A program made the position numbers and the translations under genes. DNA of 64,000 nt from Kingdonia uniflora (lineage: Eukaryota > Streptophyta > Magnoliopsida > Ranunculales > Circaeasteraceae). Positions within the stretch are counted from its first letter, which is position 1. Each line of letters opens with the position of its first letter. Shown here piece after piece: positions 11,060 through 22,739 of the stretch. Below the pieces are notes generated by a model. The model was given only the letters and a program-made list of their open reading frames with translations, was not told where the DNA came from and ran no database searches. Where the stretch lies: the NCBI GenBank assembly GCA_014058105.1, contig JACGCM010001954.1, positions 1,488,001 through 1,552,000 of the forward strand, given 5' to 3'.

Positions 11060-11700
11060 TAGTACGATTTGATGTTGAGAAGTTCGAAGAACTTTTCCAA
11101 GAGCAGGTGGCACAGGTAAATGTTAGGAAGATTTGATGTTGCTTGTTGGATGTTGTTCTCTATTACCAGTCCTGATTGTACTATTTGTTTTGGCAACTGC
11201 CGATGCTTGTGAAGAGATTTTCTCAATTTCTTTTAAGAGAAATAAGGAACATCTGGAGCTCTCCTGAATGGTCGAGGCTCAAATGGAAGAAAATGCATAC
11301 TGAAGAATCAGTTAAGTGAGTTGGCCGCTCAGTTCGAGTGATATAAAGAGATATCGGTGGAAGCTGCTAAAATTGCTGTGAGGTCAAAGCTGCGACCGCA
11401 GATGGCTGAGCACCATAAAAACATAGAGAAAGCAATGGAGACGTTGAAGGTTGGAAGGAACAACCAGATCCAGTAATACCATTATTTTGGCCTTACTGAG
11501 AATGATATTGCTCTCGTACTAGATGGCAAGTACAAAGAGATAAACTTTCCTTCGGATGTTTAAGAGGAGCAACTCAAGGGAGATCGACCAGATGATAATG
11601 TTGTCTCTGCAGGCTTGACAGATGCATTCCTTCCCCAAAACATTGGCCAAGCGCGAGATGTTGTTGATGGAGTGACGTCACCTCAAGAGGTAGAGCATGT
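11060..11700 (+). pseudogene. Antisense coiled-coil ORF segment (element 0), distal part
   Basis: Reading with frameshifts gives a charged helical stretch (AAQFE.YKEISVEAAKIAVR, MAEHHKNIEKAMETLK) followed by YHYFGLTENDIALVLDGKYK and an acidic tail ending PQEVEHVKS. The tail resembles the end of element 2's antisense ORF (YLMLKGYSEEEVDTIKADTY), so this is probably a copy of the same ORF. Its position relative to the piece at 11925-12945 suggests rearrangement or a second, truncated copy. Confidence 0.4.
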
Positions 11701-11924
11701 CAAAAGTAGTTAGATTTAACTTTTATCTGTGTAGTTATTATGTTCGTACTGTATGGTTGTCGTGTATCGAACTGTTGATTTTGATGAGGTTGTAACTGTT
11801 TGTTGGGGAAATTGTACATTTTGATAGACACATATAATTTTGTTATGCGACTTTGAATGTTGTAAATAATAGAAAATTTATAATCTATGTAGGATGTAGA
11901 GCGGTTAAGGTAAACTGTTACCAC

Positions 11925-12945
11925 AATGGAGAGAGTGTTGAGTAGAGCTAGTGACTCCGTGACTCGCACTCAAAAGGTATTAAATAAAACGAAATATGAG
12001 AGGAGGCATTTTAAATCTATATTAGAGAAGAACTTTAGTAAATTATATTATTAAAAAGATGAAATTAGGAGAAAAGAAGATGAAAGGTTTATATTATTAA
12101 AAAGAACCATAACAGAGGTTTGTTTTGTTGGCAAGGGTGACAAAGCCAGGTGTAAGAGAGCGTTGCTATCTTTGACACTGTACTTTGAGGCAGAAGTGGA
12201 TAGTAAACGAGGGTTAAAAAATACTTGTGTAGATATTTTAAAAAAGAGGGGTGTAATACCAGATCCAGCTCAAGTTCAATTATTGACGCAAGAAGCAAGA
12301 AATCGTCATTGTGTAGAGGCAAAAAAATATTCAGCCCGAGTTGGGGTATCTATCATATAGGGTAGTGTATGTATATTACCCGATGCTTGTGGTTTTATGT
12401 AGGGTCGAAGGGGGATGAGGATCTTTTTTTTCAACATCAATAAAGAACATAGGATGACACAAACTAACTTGGAGTGCAAACTGAATAAATCACAAGAAAC
12501 GCTGAAGTTGTGTACCGAACAAAACATGTCTTGCAACTCGGGTTACGGAGGAGATAGCACTGATACAAAAAGTGGAAATGGAATTGAAAGCCTTAGAAGT
12601 GTGCAAGCAAGACACTCGCAAGTGCTTATATGATGTGAGTAAGCGGATGAGGGCATATTTATACCCTAAGCGGGCACAAGAAGTAGCTCAGAGTTACCAG
12701 GAGTGTCATACAGAGTCAGTGATTGATTACTATAGTAGCGAGTTGGCTAAAGTGGAGGATGAATTTAAAAAGTATATCATTGATTGTTGAAATGATTTTA
12801 ATGTAGAAAATGCGAAGGAAAAAAATTAGTGGTTTGTGAAAGGTAAAAACGGTAAAGGGTTTGAAAAACCAGCTCCTTAACCTATACAAAATTGGTCAGA
12901 GGATGAGAAGGAGGAAGTCAAAGATCTAGCTCCTCATTCTCGATA
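11925..12945 (+). pseudogene. Antisense ORF of element 0 (charged, helical; function unknown)
   Basis: From about 11925 a frame with one stop (ERVLSRASDSVTRTQKVLNK ... DKARCKRALLSLTLYFEAEV) runs to 12357. After a gap of about 100 bp it resumes in another frame (QKVEMELKALEVCKQDTRKC ... IDYYSSELAKVEDEFKKYII) to 12787 and on to NWSEDEKEEVKDLAPHSR near 12945. It is Lys/Glu-rich and probably coiled-coil. It lies 3' of integrase on the opposite strand, where Tat-lineage elements carry an extra antisense ORF. Not recognisable by motif; called from position and composition. Confidence 0.5.
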
Positions 12946-13199
12946 AATGTGTCGTCAGTAATATATTGTAAAATTTCATTTTGTTGATGCTGATTAGGCA
13001 AATAGCTAGAAATGGGGAAAAAAGAAAAAATAGTTTCCTCATCCCTCAAGGACGGAGAGAAAATAATATGTGCATTTGGTCTGTGTTTCTGTGTGAAGTA
13101 TGTTGTATTAGATTTAGGTTATCTGTAGAAATGGATAATAGATGTTCATTTGGTGTTATAGTAGATGTGTAAGTCGGTCAAACATAAGTATTTCATTGA

Positions 13200-14260
13200 T
13201 TTAAAATCGACATACAAAATAAATATAAAATAGATAACAAATCGCAGATTGTGACACACTCTTATCTTCGATATAACTTCAACCTCTTTGTATTCCAAGG
13301 ATTTAGAACACGAACTCCATCTTTTGTGATTAGATCGTAAGAACCGAGGTTACTTTTTCTGATGACAATGAAAGGTTCTTCCCAATTTTTTGCGAGTTTT
13401 TCGGTATTTAATTATTTTTTGTATTTTGGTACTTTTTGTAGTACGAGGTCTTGGATATCAAATTCTCTATTTTAAACTCGCTTGTTATAAGATTTTGCCA
13501 ATACCTGATGATATCTCCCCAGATTCATAATTGGTCGATCTCTTGTTTCTTCGATACAGTTCATATTATATGCTAACTAGAATTTATTTTTCTCATATGT
13601 TATTTCGTGGTCATGTACGGGGTGATGATACTGAGTTTGGATAACTGCTTCTATTCCATAAACTAACAAAAAAGGTGTACACCCCGTAGATACTCGTAGT
13701 GTTGTTCGATACGCCTATAGTACATGTGATAACTACCTTTTTCTCTGTCAAACGCTTTTTTATCTCGTCAACTATAGTGTAGTTGGTTGGTGATTTCAGC
13801 ATGATCATTTCCCTGTGGGTAGTACGAATTTGAAGGGGAGTGAATGATGTTATGTTTATTAAGAAACTCGACCACTTTTGGCACCTACGAATTGCGGTCC
13901 ATTATTAATTCTGATGAGATGAGGGCAACCAAACCTGATGATAATGTTTCCTATATGAATTTGATAACTTCTTCTCATGTCTGACACAAAGGGACTGCTT
14001 TAATCCATTTGGTAAAGTACTCAGTTGCTACCAAGAGGTATCTTCTATTTCCAGGTGTACTTGGGAATTCTCCACCAAGATCGAGAGCCCATCTTTTGAA
14101 TGGCCAATATACTTTGCTAAAATGAACCTCCAAGGCCAGAGCTCAAATTTTAGGTCCATGTCGCTGACCAACATCATATTTGCTCGCATATTTGATGGCT
14201 TGTGCTCTCATTCTAGGCCAAAAGACTCCCTGAGTAATGGCCCAATTTGACAGAGATCGT
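13200..14260 (-). pseudogene. Element 0 integrase, degraded
   Basis: Minus-strand frames with shifts. The block near 14170-13980 reads FKRWALDLGGEFPSTPGNRR then TEYFTKW, the start of the integrase catalytic core with its first Asp. Near 13860-13800 there is a NKHNIIHSP.NSYYPQGN block that precedes the catalytic Glu. Many stops. Elements 1, 2 and 3 carry the same blocks in better condition at 19500, 52800 and 61640. Confidence 0.65.
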
Positions 14261-15654
14261 CCTGCCGCATATGAACCGCAAGTACCTTCATATAAGTCAC
14301 ATAAAAAATTAAGGGCTTCCTTGTCAGATAAACATTTGAGATAATGACCTGTAACTGACCTTTTGTAAAGGAAGTTGTCAATAACAGTGTATCGTTTAGC
14401 ATTATCTATCAGTCTTCTTCTTTCATTGACATTATCGAGGAGTTCACTAGTAAAATTGTTATTTGGTCCAATAAAGTTGAGGAAAGGTTGCCTCCAATCG
14501 TTGCTTGTTTCTTTGTCACCCCCAGTATTAATGACATTTAATTGGATGATGATAATGTTAGAGGTAGATTCTATTTTGATCTGTAGATATCAAACATCTG
14601 TTCCAAGGACTCTGGTGAGATAAGTAAGGGAATCTGCATGTCTATTTTCTCCTCGAGGTAAGTACTCGATTGTTATTTTTTGAAATCTGCTCATTCTGTT
14701 TGCTACCACTACTGCATAATCATCCATTTTCCCATTTTTTTTTTATCATTATATGTAATGATTTATGATTAATAAGGAATCTGTGTATATAGATAGTTTG
14801 GGTACACTGAGTTCTAATGCCATATCCATTCCATGAATGAATGTCTCGTATTCCATTTCATTATTGGTGGCATCAAAATTGAGTCAAATTGACTTCTCGA
14901 TTCTATCATTAGAGGGTGTGATAAGAATGATACCAATTCCTGATACCACCCTTTTTTGGATACCCAGTCCAATTTTTCTTCAACTTGTTCCTCCATAAGA
15001 TTGGTGGCATCCTCTTCTTAATCAGGGTCATCAACTGGAAAATCGGCCAAGAAATCTACTACTGCCTTACCCTTTTTGGAATGTTTTGGTTCAAACCGTA
15101 TATCGTGCCCTCCCAAAGTGACTAACTACTCTTTTACTCGTCTAGATTTCTTCCTTTTGGACAAAACTTCTCACAGGGGGTAATTTTTCATGACCTGAAC
15201 TTAATAAGCTTGAAAGTATTGCTTTAACTTATGTGACATGTAGACGAGGTCTAGGGCTATCTTTTTAATTTTAGCATATCGTGTCTCTACCAAGGTAAGA
15301 ATCTTACAGATAAAATAGATGGGGTTTTCTTCTCTATCATCAAGTCAAATGAGCACCGAACTGATTGAGTTATCTGTGACGGCCAGGTAGACTGTAAGCT
15401 CTTCGCCTTCTGTGGGGGTGCTCATGATTGGTGGCTTGCTAAAGTATCATTTTAACTCTTAAAAAGTTGTTTTATATTCTTTATTCCATTTGATCTCTAG
15501 ATCATTTTTAGTTTTTCCTTTTTGTGTCCCTTCGTGTAGTAGGTTAAATAACCATTTACATCAGTCTAAAGATTTTGATACAAATAAGTTGAATGCTGCT
15601 ATTTTGCCAGCCAATTTTTCTACGTCTTTCTTCGTTTTCGATGAAGGCATGGAC
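14260..15654 (-). pseudogene. Element 0 RNase H regions and RT C-terminal part
   Basis: Right after the element 1 junction the minus strand reads SMPSSKTKKDVEKLAGKIAA, the RT thumb/connection segment. It is followed by PPIMSTPTEGEELTVYLAVT, SSVLI and the first RNase H (ALDLVYMSHKLKQYFQAY, then GHDIRFEPKHSKKGKAVVDF and LADFP). The second, archaeal-type RNase H copy near 14960-14260 is heavily damaged. The piece resumes exactly where the RT fragment right of element 1 (24807-25309) stops. Confidence 0.7.
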
Positions 15655-15659
15655 AGTAG
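15655..15659. repeat. Target-site duplication agtag, left copy (element 1)
   Basis: agtag directly precedes the left LTR and is repeated at 24802-24806 directly after the right LTR. Five bases is the expected Ty3/gypsy target duplication. Confidence 0.88.
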
Positions 15660-16196
15660 TATAGTGGCGTGTTTTTCGGAAGAAGAATCTTTGCCAATAC
15701 TTATGCGTAAAGAGAAGGCAATAAGTTAGATAAAATAATATTTTACGTGGAAAACTCGGTAAAGGCTAAGAATAACCATGACCTTGTGGAGGATTTTTAT
15801 GTAAAATCCAGTAAGATGCTAGTGATTACACGCTTTAGAGTGAAGGTAGGTGTTTGAAGTAAGAAAATAGTAAAAGATTGTGTGTTTTAGTATTTATTCT
15901 CTGCTTGTATTTATAGTCATACAGGCAGTTTTACAAAAGAAAAAAATAGTCTTCTATTCCGAGGGAAGTGGGCGAACTTCACGGATCTCTAACAGTTCTC
16001 TCTTGACCAGACCTCAATGGCTATTTTTGGTAGGTCGATGACTTACAATATCTTCTAGAATGTTGAGCTGTCTTCGACTACACCGTGCTAGCTTATAAGT
16101 GTTGAGTTGTCTTCGACTATGAAGGACTGTCTTTGTATGCCTTCGACTACACTTTGTTGGCTTGCTCTTGTCGAATCTGGAGAATATGCTACTACA
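15660..16196 (-). repeat. Element 1 3' LTR
   Basis: About 537 bp, matching 24264-24801 throughout. In sense orientation it starts TGTAGTAGCATATTC. The far end should read ..CCACTACA, but its terminal CA has mutated to TA (tatagtgg on the plus strand, against tgtagtgg in the other LTR). A Pu-rich tract (aagaatggggcgat on the minus strand, 16197-16210) abuts its start and is the likely polypurine tract. Confidence 0.9.
15905..15918 (-). promoter_or_regulatory. TATA-like box in element 1 3' LTR
   Basis: Sense strand reads gactataaatacaa, about 280 bases into the LTR. The same string occurs at the equivalent place in the 5' LTR (about 24510-24523), where it would drive element transcription. Assigned by sequence likeness and position only. 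Confidence 0.5.
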
Positions 16197-16413
16197 ATCG
16201 CCCCATTCTTGATAGAAGTACTTTTGGTTTTGTCGAGAAGACTTTTGGAATCTAAAGAGATTGCCGAATGAAAAGATAAGTCGTCTGTGTCATTTCCGAG
16301 GTCAAAAGAACTGTATTTGGTCAAGTTATTCCCGAGACGCAATAAATATGGTACATTGAATCTGGTGGAAGGATAATGGGTATAAATAGGGTGTTATTGA
16401 AGGGGGATGGTGG

Positions 16414-17688
16414 TGGTTTGTGGAGATATGCCACCCCAAGTGCGGTCTATGGCATTTTTTGGGGTTGAAGACGGTGATCATTCTAAAGGAAAAATTTGGC
16501 GCAAACCGATCGGCGTTAAGCCGGCATGTGATCGTGTCATACCGTTGGGGTGAGAAGAAGGTCAAAACAGAGATGATATGTATCTATTGGAAACAATTGT
16601 ATCATCACATGGGGGTAAAGGTAATAGATTGCATCAGTTTGGGGGAGAATGGATAACTGTGTGTGTTGATGATGAAAATTTAAAGCTTAGATGGAAGTCC
16701 AGGGATCTTGCCGAATTTGAGTTTTCTTACAATTTTTTGTTGTCTCTTTTCTGTTGAAGCATCGCTTAGAAGTTTAGTAACTTAAGATACATTGAGCTTC
16801 GAGGACTAGAAAAAGGCTTTAATGTTAGATTCTGGTGAAAAGAAAACATAAAGTAATTAGTTCTGTAAGTCAAATAAAAAAATAGATGTAGTTTAATGCA
16901 ATGTAATCGAAAGATGTAGTCACGGATGGTATATGTAACAAAATTGAAGGAGGAAGTTGTCGAAGGTGAGAAATTTTAATGTTTTCTTCGAATGAAAAAA
17001 TTGGTTGGTCACTCGAATACTCATTATATGACTTTGATGCAAATTAAGAAGTTGGTAACTGAAGCTATGGGTCGATTTGTGGGCAGTGGAGAGCTGACAA
17101 ACTAGATTATTGCTTACAGAAATATAGACAAGGATTTAATTGAGAAGAAAGCAAAATTAAATGCCACTTTGAATAGGTATAAGCTCGATGCCAAGAAGGC
17201 GAGGGAAGCGGCGGCGGGGGAAGTGAAGAAAGCGGCAGAGAAAGAAAAAAATGAGGCTTTAGCTTTACAGTATGCCACTTATGAAAAAGATGTAAGAGAT
17301 CAAGTTGCCAATGTTCAGAAAGCAATGAAGGTAGAGCAAGGAAAGCTGCTTGATGAGGTGTGGGCGAAGATAAATGAGGAGAAGCTAGAAAAATGCATGA
17401 AAGTGAGGATTCATTATAAGAAATAAGAAACAATATGACGAGTTGGAGGAGAAGAAAAAATTCTACAAGGGACTTGTAAAAGCTGGTGGAGCTGTGTTTG
17501 ATGATAGCTCAGATGATGATATACCCCAGACGCCAGATGTACGCGGGGAAATCGAAGTCATCAAAGATGAAGTGATGGTGGATGTTGATGATGCTCGTCC
17601 AGCTGGGGTAGCAGAGATGCAGGTCCTCGAAGGTGCTCTGAAGTTGAATGAAGAAAAATCTCCCTCTGATATGTTAAACCTTAGGTAA
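16414..17688 (+). pseudogene. Element 1 antisense ORF, coiled-coil protein of unknown function
   Basis: The clearest part is 17169-17426, a Lys/Glu/Ala-rich coiled coil (DAKKAREAAAGEVKKAAEKE, then DEVWAKINEEKLEKCMK). A stop and frameshift follow, then 17443-17688, an acidic tail (GAVFDDSSDDDIPQTPDV). Upstream, 16414-16656 (78 aa, RWGEKKVKTEMICIYWKQLY) is probably the N-terminal part. It lies between the integrase end and the 3' LTR on the strand opposite pol. Elements 0, 2 and 3 have a comparable ORF in the same place. Reverse-frame shadows at 17107-17433 were dropped. Confidence 0.65.
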
Positions 17689-17954
17689 GTTGTTTTTATG
17701 TGAGAAAGGATGTAAAAGTGGTCAGTGGGACCGAAACATTTTAATTAGTAGTGTGTGGTGAAACAATATGGTGTTGCTGAACAAGTTTTATTTTTTAAAA
17801 TAATTTTGTGCACTTGTTTTGTAAATAGTTCTAAGTAGCAGATTTGATAAAATTATTGTGATCGAATGTGACTAAAGATCGAGCAGATAAGTGAAGAACG
17901 CTTGTTTGCATGGTAGGTAGAATATGGCCAGAAAATGTCAAGTAAGAGATTGAA

Positions 17955-18001
17955 TACCATATATATATATATATACATATATATATATGTATATATATAG
18001 A
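17955..18001. repeat. (AT)n microsatellite, hairpin-forming
   Basis: About 45 bases of alternating at/tata with two offset ac and gt steps (atacatatatat, atgtatatat), so the tract is nearly self-complementary. It lies in the 3' non-coding part of element 1. Confidence 0.85.
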
Positions 18002-18124
18002 TGGGTATCGGGATTTAGATTTGAGAAAACAAGAGCTCTTTCAGAGTTTGTTCGATAAATAAAGAGCGCAAAGTAAAATATCATGTAATTGGATATTGTT
18101 CGCGTAAAATTTGAATGATTGGCT

Positions 18125-18598
18125 TTATGTATACTTGCCAAGTAGTGACCAAGTAAATCAAGATAGTAAGGATTTTGTTTGTCTGATGAATACTTGACAA
18201 GTATAGATCGAGATCAAATCAAATAGTAATAAAACTGTTTGTCTAATGTATACTTGAAAAGTATAGATCGAGATCAAATCAAATAATTATGAGTTTGTTT
18301 GTCAGATGTATACTTGAAAAGTATAAATCGAGATCAAATCAAATATTAATGAGATTCTTTGTCTGATGTATACTTGAAAAGTATTGATCGAGATCAAATC
18401 GAATAGTAATGAGATTGTTTGTCTGATATAAACTTGAAATGTATAGATCGAGATCAAATCAAATAATAATGAGATTATTTGTATGATGTATACTTGAAAA
18501 GTATAAATCGAGATCAAATCAAATAGTAATTAGATTGTTTGTCTGATGTATACTAAAAAGTATAGATCAAGATCAAATTAAATAGTAATAAGGAAACT
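18125..18598. repeat. 60-bp tandem repeat block of element 1
   Basis: Seven clear units of almost exactly 60 bp (18181-18598) plus one diverged unit before them. Each reads like gtctgatgtatacttgaaaa then gtatagatcgagatcaaatc, a caaatagtaa stretch and an attgttt end. It lies between the integrase end and the antisense ORF. Blocks at the equivalent place in elements 2 (159 bp) and 3 (about 62 bp) suggest a repeat-prone 3' region, a feature known for Tat-lineage elements. A minus-strand frame here is a repeat artefact. Confidence 0.95.
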
Positions 18599-18619
18599 GA
18601 TAACAAAGTTTGTTTATTT

Positions 18620-19650
18620 GAATCGATGAAACATGGTTACAGTATATCATCTCTAAAACAATTTTAGTTGAGCAGTGTTTCATAGATATTCCAGCTATAC
18701 TTCGTCTTCGGTCATAAGCCAATAAGTTCCACTGTCTGCTTTGTTATTGACAATAAATGGTCCATCCCAGTTTTCTGATAATTTCCCAAAAAATTTGGGT
18801 CGAGTACTATCTTGGATCCGTCATAAGACAAGGTCTCCAATGCCAAATTTGTGTTCTCAAACTTTCTTGTTGTATGCCTTTTTTTCAATGTATCATGGTA
18901 TCGTCACAGATTTGCAATGGCCTTGTCTCTGGTTTCTTCTATCCAATTGAGGTTAGAAAGGAAACCGAGTTCATTTTCTTCATCTAGAATTTTTCTTCGA
19001 GTATTGGGTAGATCGAGGTCCGAAGGTATGACTGCTTCGGTACCAAAAGCCATCATGAATGGAGTGCAGCCCATTGAGACTTAAGGAATGGTGTGGTAGG
19101 CCCAGAGAACACTGAGCAATTCATCTACCCATCGCCCTTTCTTGTCGTCAAGACGCTTGTATAATCCCGATTTGATGCTTTTGTTTATGGCTTCGGCTTG
19201 TCCATTGCCTTGAGGATAATATAGTATGGATGTTGTGAGCTAGAGTTTGTATTTATGGAGGAAAGTAATTACTTTAGCATTAATGAACTGTTTGCCATTA
19301 TCGGAGCGTATCATTTGTGAACATCCAAATCTGGTGATGATGTGCTCCCAAAGGAACTTGATAACTTCATTTTCATCAGTATGGCAGAGAGGAACTGCTT
19401 CAACCCATTTTGTAAAGTAATTAATAGCAACCAGGATAAACCTTCGATTTCCCGATGCTGGATGGAAAGGTCCAATGATGTCGATGCCCCATCGTTTGAA
19501 TGGCCAGAGAACATTGCTGAAATGCAAGTCTAAGGCTGGGCTTTTGATATATTGGACATGGATTTGGCATTTGTAGCATTTTCGAATGAAGTCTTCGCAG
19601 TCCTGTATCATCTTGGGCCAATACAACCCCTGTGTAAAATCGCATTGAGC
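18620..19650 (-). pseudogene. Element 1 integrase
   Basis: The 128-residue frame 19626-19240 holds the zinc-finger end (CEDFIRKCYKCQ) and the catalytic core: GIDIIGPFHP with the first Asp, then FTKWVEAVPL, and RSDNGKQF with the second Asp. It continues in broken frame as [16 protein letters not shown] with the Glu, then WAYHTIP and GTEAVIPSD, to a C-terminal part ending near 18620. All three acidic residues are identifiable, but stops interrupt the frame. Confidence 0.85.
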
Positions 19651-20300
19651 TAACGATCTTCCAGAAACATGTACTCCACAGATACCCTCGTGAAGTTCTC
19701 GAATTTTGATTTGAGCTTATTTATGAGAAATACATTTGATAAGTAGTCCCCCCCCCCTGTAATTCGATATAAGATGTGACCATGAACAGTGAATCTGGGG
19801 TACTTGGCCAGATGTAATCGAGCTTCTTCTTTGTTACTAGGGAGGATGTTGTAGTTGAGATATGCATAGAATGGTCTTCTCCAGTCTTCAGAATCATCTT
19901 CTTCAGCAATGGTGATCTGGAGTGTTGATAGTATATCGAGGCTAGAATGCTCGATGATTTCGATTTCTAAAGATCTTTTTTTACTGTCTCCAAGCATTGC
20001 AGCGATGTAAGAAAAAACATTGGCATGATAATTTTCTTGTCGGGGTAAGTAAAAAATTGTTACATGTTTGAATCTCTGCATCTTTTCTTCGACCAGAGCT
20101 GCATAATCAGCCATTTTTTCCGTTGTTTTGAAAGTTTTGTTGTAATGATTTACCATGAACAAAGAATCGACGTAGACTGCTAATTCTTCTGCTCCAAGAG
20201 TAAGTGCGAGATCAAAACCATGTAAGATTCCTTCATATTCGGTCTCATTGTTACTGGCATAGATGTCGAGTTTGATAGCTTTTTCGATTCGATGATTGGA
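19650..20300 (-). pseudogene. Element 1 second (archaeal-type) RNase H and linker to integrase
   Basis: Near 20270-20160 the reading ASNNETEYEGILHGFDLAL carries the catalytic Glu of a type-I RNase H. The 170-residue frame 20162-19650 continues it (ADYAALVEEKMQRFKHVTIF, QENYHANVFSYIAAML) and then the linker (DWRRPFYAYLNY, RFTVHGHILYR). Two successive RNase H domains are diagnostic of the Tat branch. Confidence 0.75.
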
Positions 20301-20900
20301 AGGTGTGACGAGGACGATGCTAATCCCCGATCCCTGCGGTCTGGTTGATTCGTCTATAAAAAGTTACCAACCAGAGCTTTTGGACCATGTGTTCGGTTCT
20401 TCTATTAAATCATCTGTGAAGATTTCTTCGAGTTCTTCCAAATTGGGGTCTTCGACGGTAAAGTCTGCCAAAAATTTGGCCACTGCTTGTCCCTTGACAG
20501 ATATTTGTGGTTCAAAGGAAATGTCGTATTCTCCAAAGAAAATAGACCATTGCTGGATTCGTCGAGATTTCTCTTTTTTGGAAAGTACTAGTTTGAGGGG
20601 GTATTTGGTGATGACCATGATGGGATGAGATTGAAAGTAGGGATGAAGTTTTTGAGAATTCTAGACCAGAGTGAGTAGCTATTTTTCTGTTGTCGTGTAC
20701 CATTTTTTAGCAGGCATAAGTGTTTTGCTGATGAAATAGATTAGTTTTTCCACTCCGCCATCTTCTCGAATAAGGACAGAACTTATGGAATCTCTGGTTG
20801 GGGATAAGTACATTATAAGGGATTCGCCATCAATTGGAGTACTCATTACAAGAGGACGCCCCAAGTAACGTTTAAGATCTTGGAAGGCCATCTCACAGTC
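20160..20900 (-). pseudogene. Element 1 RNase H (first copy) and start of second RNase H
   Basis: Frames 20891-20679 (FQDLKRYLGRPLVMSTPIDG ... KLIYFISKTLMPAKKWYTTT) and 20618-20364 (RIQQWSIFFGEYDISFEP, AVAKFLADFTVEDP) are the usual RT-linked RNase H. The following sequence starts the second RNase H domain with a ESTRPQGSGISIVLVTP-like strand. Fragmented by stops. Confidence 0.75.
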
Positions 20901-20933
20901 AGGAGTCTAAATGACTTCCTTGTGATGTTTGTT

Positions 20934-21790
20934 CTAAAGAGGAGTGGGGTTACCACGAAGAAGGAGGTAAAGGAGTTTGCATTGACCAGATGAATTGGAA
21001 ATGAATCTGTGAAGAGCAGTAATTTTGCCTGCAAATATTTTAACGTCTTTTTTTGTTCGAGGGGATGGTATTTCCATGAGTGCTTTGATTTGTTCAGGAT
21101 CAAATTTTATTCCTTTTTTGCTGACTAGATGTCCCAAGAATATGCCAGATGCAACTCCGAATTAACATTTCTCTGAGTTAAGTTTCATTTGGTACTTGTG
21201 AAGGATATCGAATATAGTTTGGAGGTTACTGGAGTGGTCCTCTCGTTTCAAGATTTTGCAAATCATATCATCAATGTATACTTCCATAATTGTGTCGAGA
21301 TGATCTTTAAACATTTTAGCCACAAGTTTTTGGTAAGTAGTGCCTATTATTTTAAAACTGAAAGGCATGACCTCGTAACAGTAGAGACCTCTGTCGGTGA
21401 CGAAGGTTATTTTCTCCTAATCCTCTTTGGCGAGTGGAACTGGGTTATAACCAGAGGCTGCATCCATCATAGAAAGAAGTTCGTGTCCTGCGACTAAATC
21501 GTAAAGTTGCGAAATTAGTGGTAGTAGAAAACTGTCTTTAGGTATAAATTTGTTGGCTTCTGTGAAGTCAATACAAACCCTGATTTTGCCATTTTTCTTT
21601 GGTACCGCTACGATATTAGAAACCCACTTCATATATTTAGCTTCCCAAATAAATCCTACCCGAAGGAGTTTATCAATTTCTTCATTTACTGCATCGCGGA
21701 GTCGGGGGGCAAGATTCCATTATTTTTTAAGGAGGTTAAGTCGATGACAAGCGATTGATGGGTCGATGCCAAGCATTTCTTGGAAAGTCC
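20934..21790 (-). pseudogene. Element 1 reverse transcriptase
   Basis: Pieces in order on the minus strand: 21632-21417 (WVSNIVAVPKKNGKIRVCID ... LLSMMDAASGYN, containing the first catalytic Asp region), 21368-21162 (FSFKIIGTTYQKLVAKMF ... VYIDDMI, with the catalytic YIDD at about 21262-21279), and 21137-20934 (GHLVSKKGIKFDPEQIKALM ... AGKITALHRF). Catalytic residues are present but a frameshift or stop separates each piece. Confidence 0.88.
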
Positions 21791-22510
21791 AAGCAAAATT
21801 ATCAATGTTCTTCTTAAGCAGCTGTATTATGGCCTCTTTTTCGTCGGTCAATAATTTAAATCCGATGAAGGCTATGCATCCCAGGCCATCGAGTTCAACA
21901 GATTTGACTATCTCAGTGTCATGTTGTTCAAATATTATCGATTCTTCTTGCTGTAGGTTCAATACTTTGAGAAGTTTGGTTGTATTAGGGTTGGTTGTGG
22001 TATTTTCGAACATTCTTGCAGCTGCTTGGCTGCCCTCGATTTCATATATTCCATGATCTGTTAGAAAATGCAGTGTTAGATAATAAGTGGAAGGCACTGC
22101 TTTGATTGAATTCAACTAGCTTCGACCCAAAATTCCCAAGTATTTGGACTCTACATCGATGTCAAGAAATTTAACGAATGTAGTTTCAGAACTTGCCTGA
22201 ACTAGCAGAGTGATTTCTCTTGTGGCTGATTCTTTTGAACCATTGAAGCCTGTGATTATTGTTGTTGAAGCTTTTACCGAATCTGTAAGGCCTAGGGCTT
22301 CAATTGCTCTTTTGAATAATACATCTATGGCGCTTCCAGTATCGATGAGAAGTGTATGTTAATAGTTCTACCCGACTTTGAGCATAATGACGAGAGAGTC
22401 ATCATGGGGGTATTTGACGTAGATTGTGTCGCAGTCTTCGAAGGTGATTTGGTAAGGACGCCTCGATTTACTTGTGCTGGGAAGAAGTTTTGCTGATTTA
22501 TCCGAGGAGG
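21720..22510 (-). pseudogene. Element 1 aspartic protease and linker to RT
   Basis: Minus strand near 22370-22310 reads HTLLIDTGSAIDVLF, an aspartic protease with a normal D-T-G at 22338-22346, followed by ITGFNGSKES and a KYLGILGRS strand. The frame 22115-21720 (131 aa) continues from the protease end (YYLTLHFLTDHGIYEIEGSQ) into the RT start (NIDNFAWTFQEMLGIDPSIA). One stop lies just before the protease motif. Confidence 0.82.
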
Positions 22511-22739
22511 TCATTTTATAGGAAAATTTAATCCCATCACCTTATTTTCTTTTCCTTCCTTTCTCGATCTTAATCATGTACAGGTGGCGAGATGCCCTTG
22601 GGCCTGATTTTGCTTCACTTTTTATTTTTTGCTTCATTCTCGAGGAATCTCTGGATGTCGATGAGATAATTGTGGAGTCTTCCAGCTAATAGGATGCGAT
22701 AGAAGATTTGTATGAAGGAGTAGTAGACGTCAGTCTTAT

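Noticed and set aside
17107..17433. 108-residue minus-strand frame (Ser/Leu-rich)
   Set aside because: Reverse shadow of the element 1 antisense coiled-coil ORF, which has the better protein-like composition.
18302..18517. Minus-strand frame with repeated SIYTFQVYI segments
   Set aside because: Arises because the 60-bp repeat unit is a multiple of three; repeat artefact.
18125..18598. CRISPR-like regular array of 60-bp units
   Set aside because: Units are contiguous tandem copies with no distinct spacers, in a plant retrotransposon, with no cas genes.
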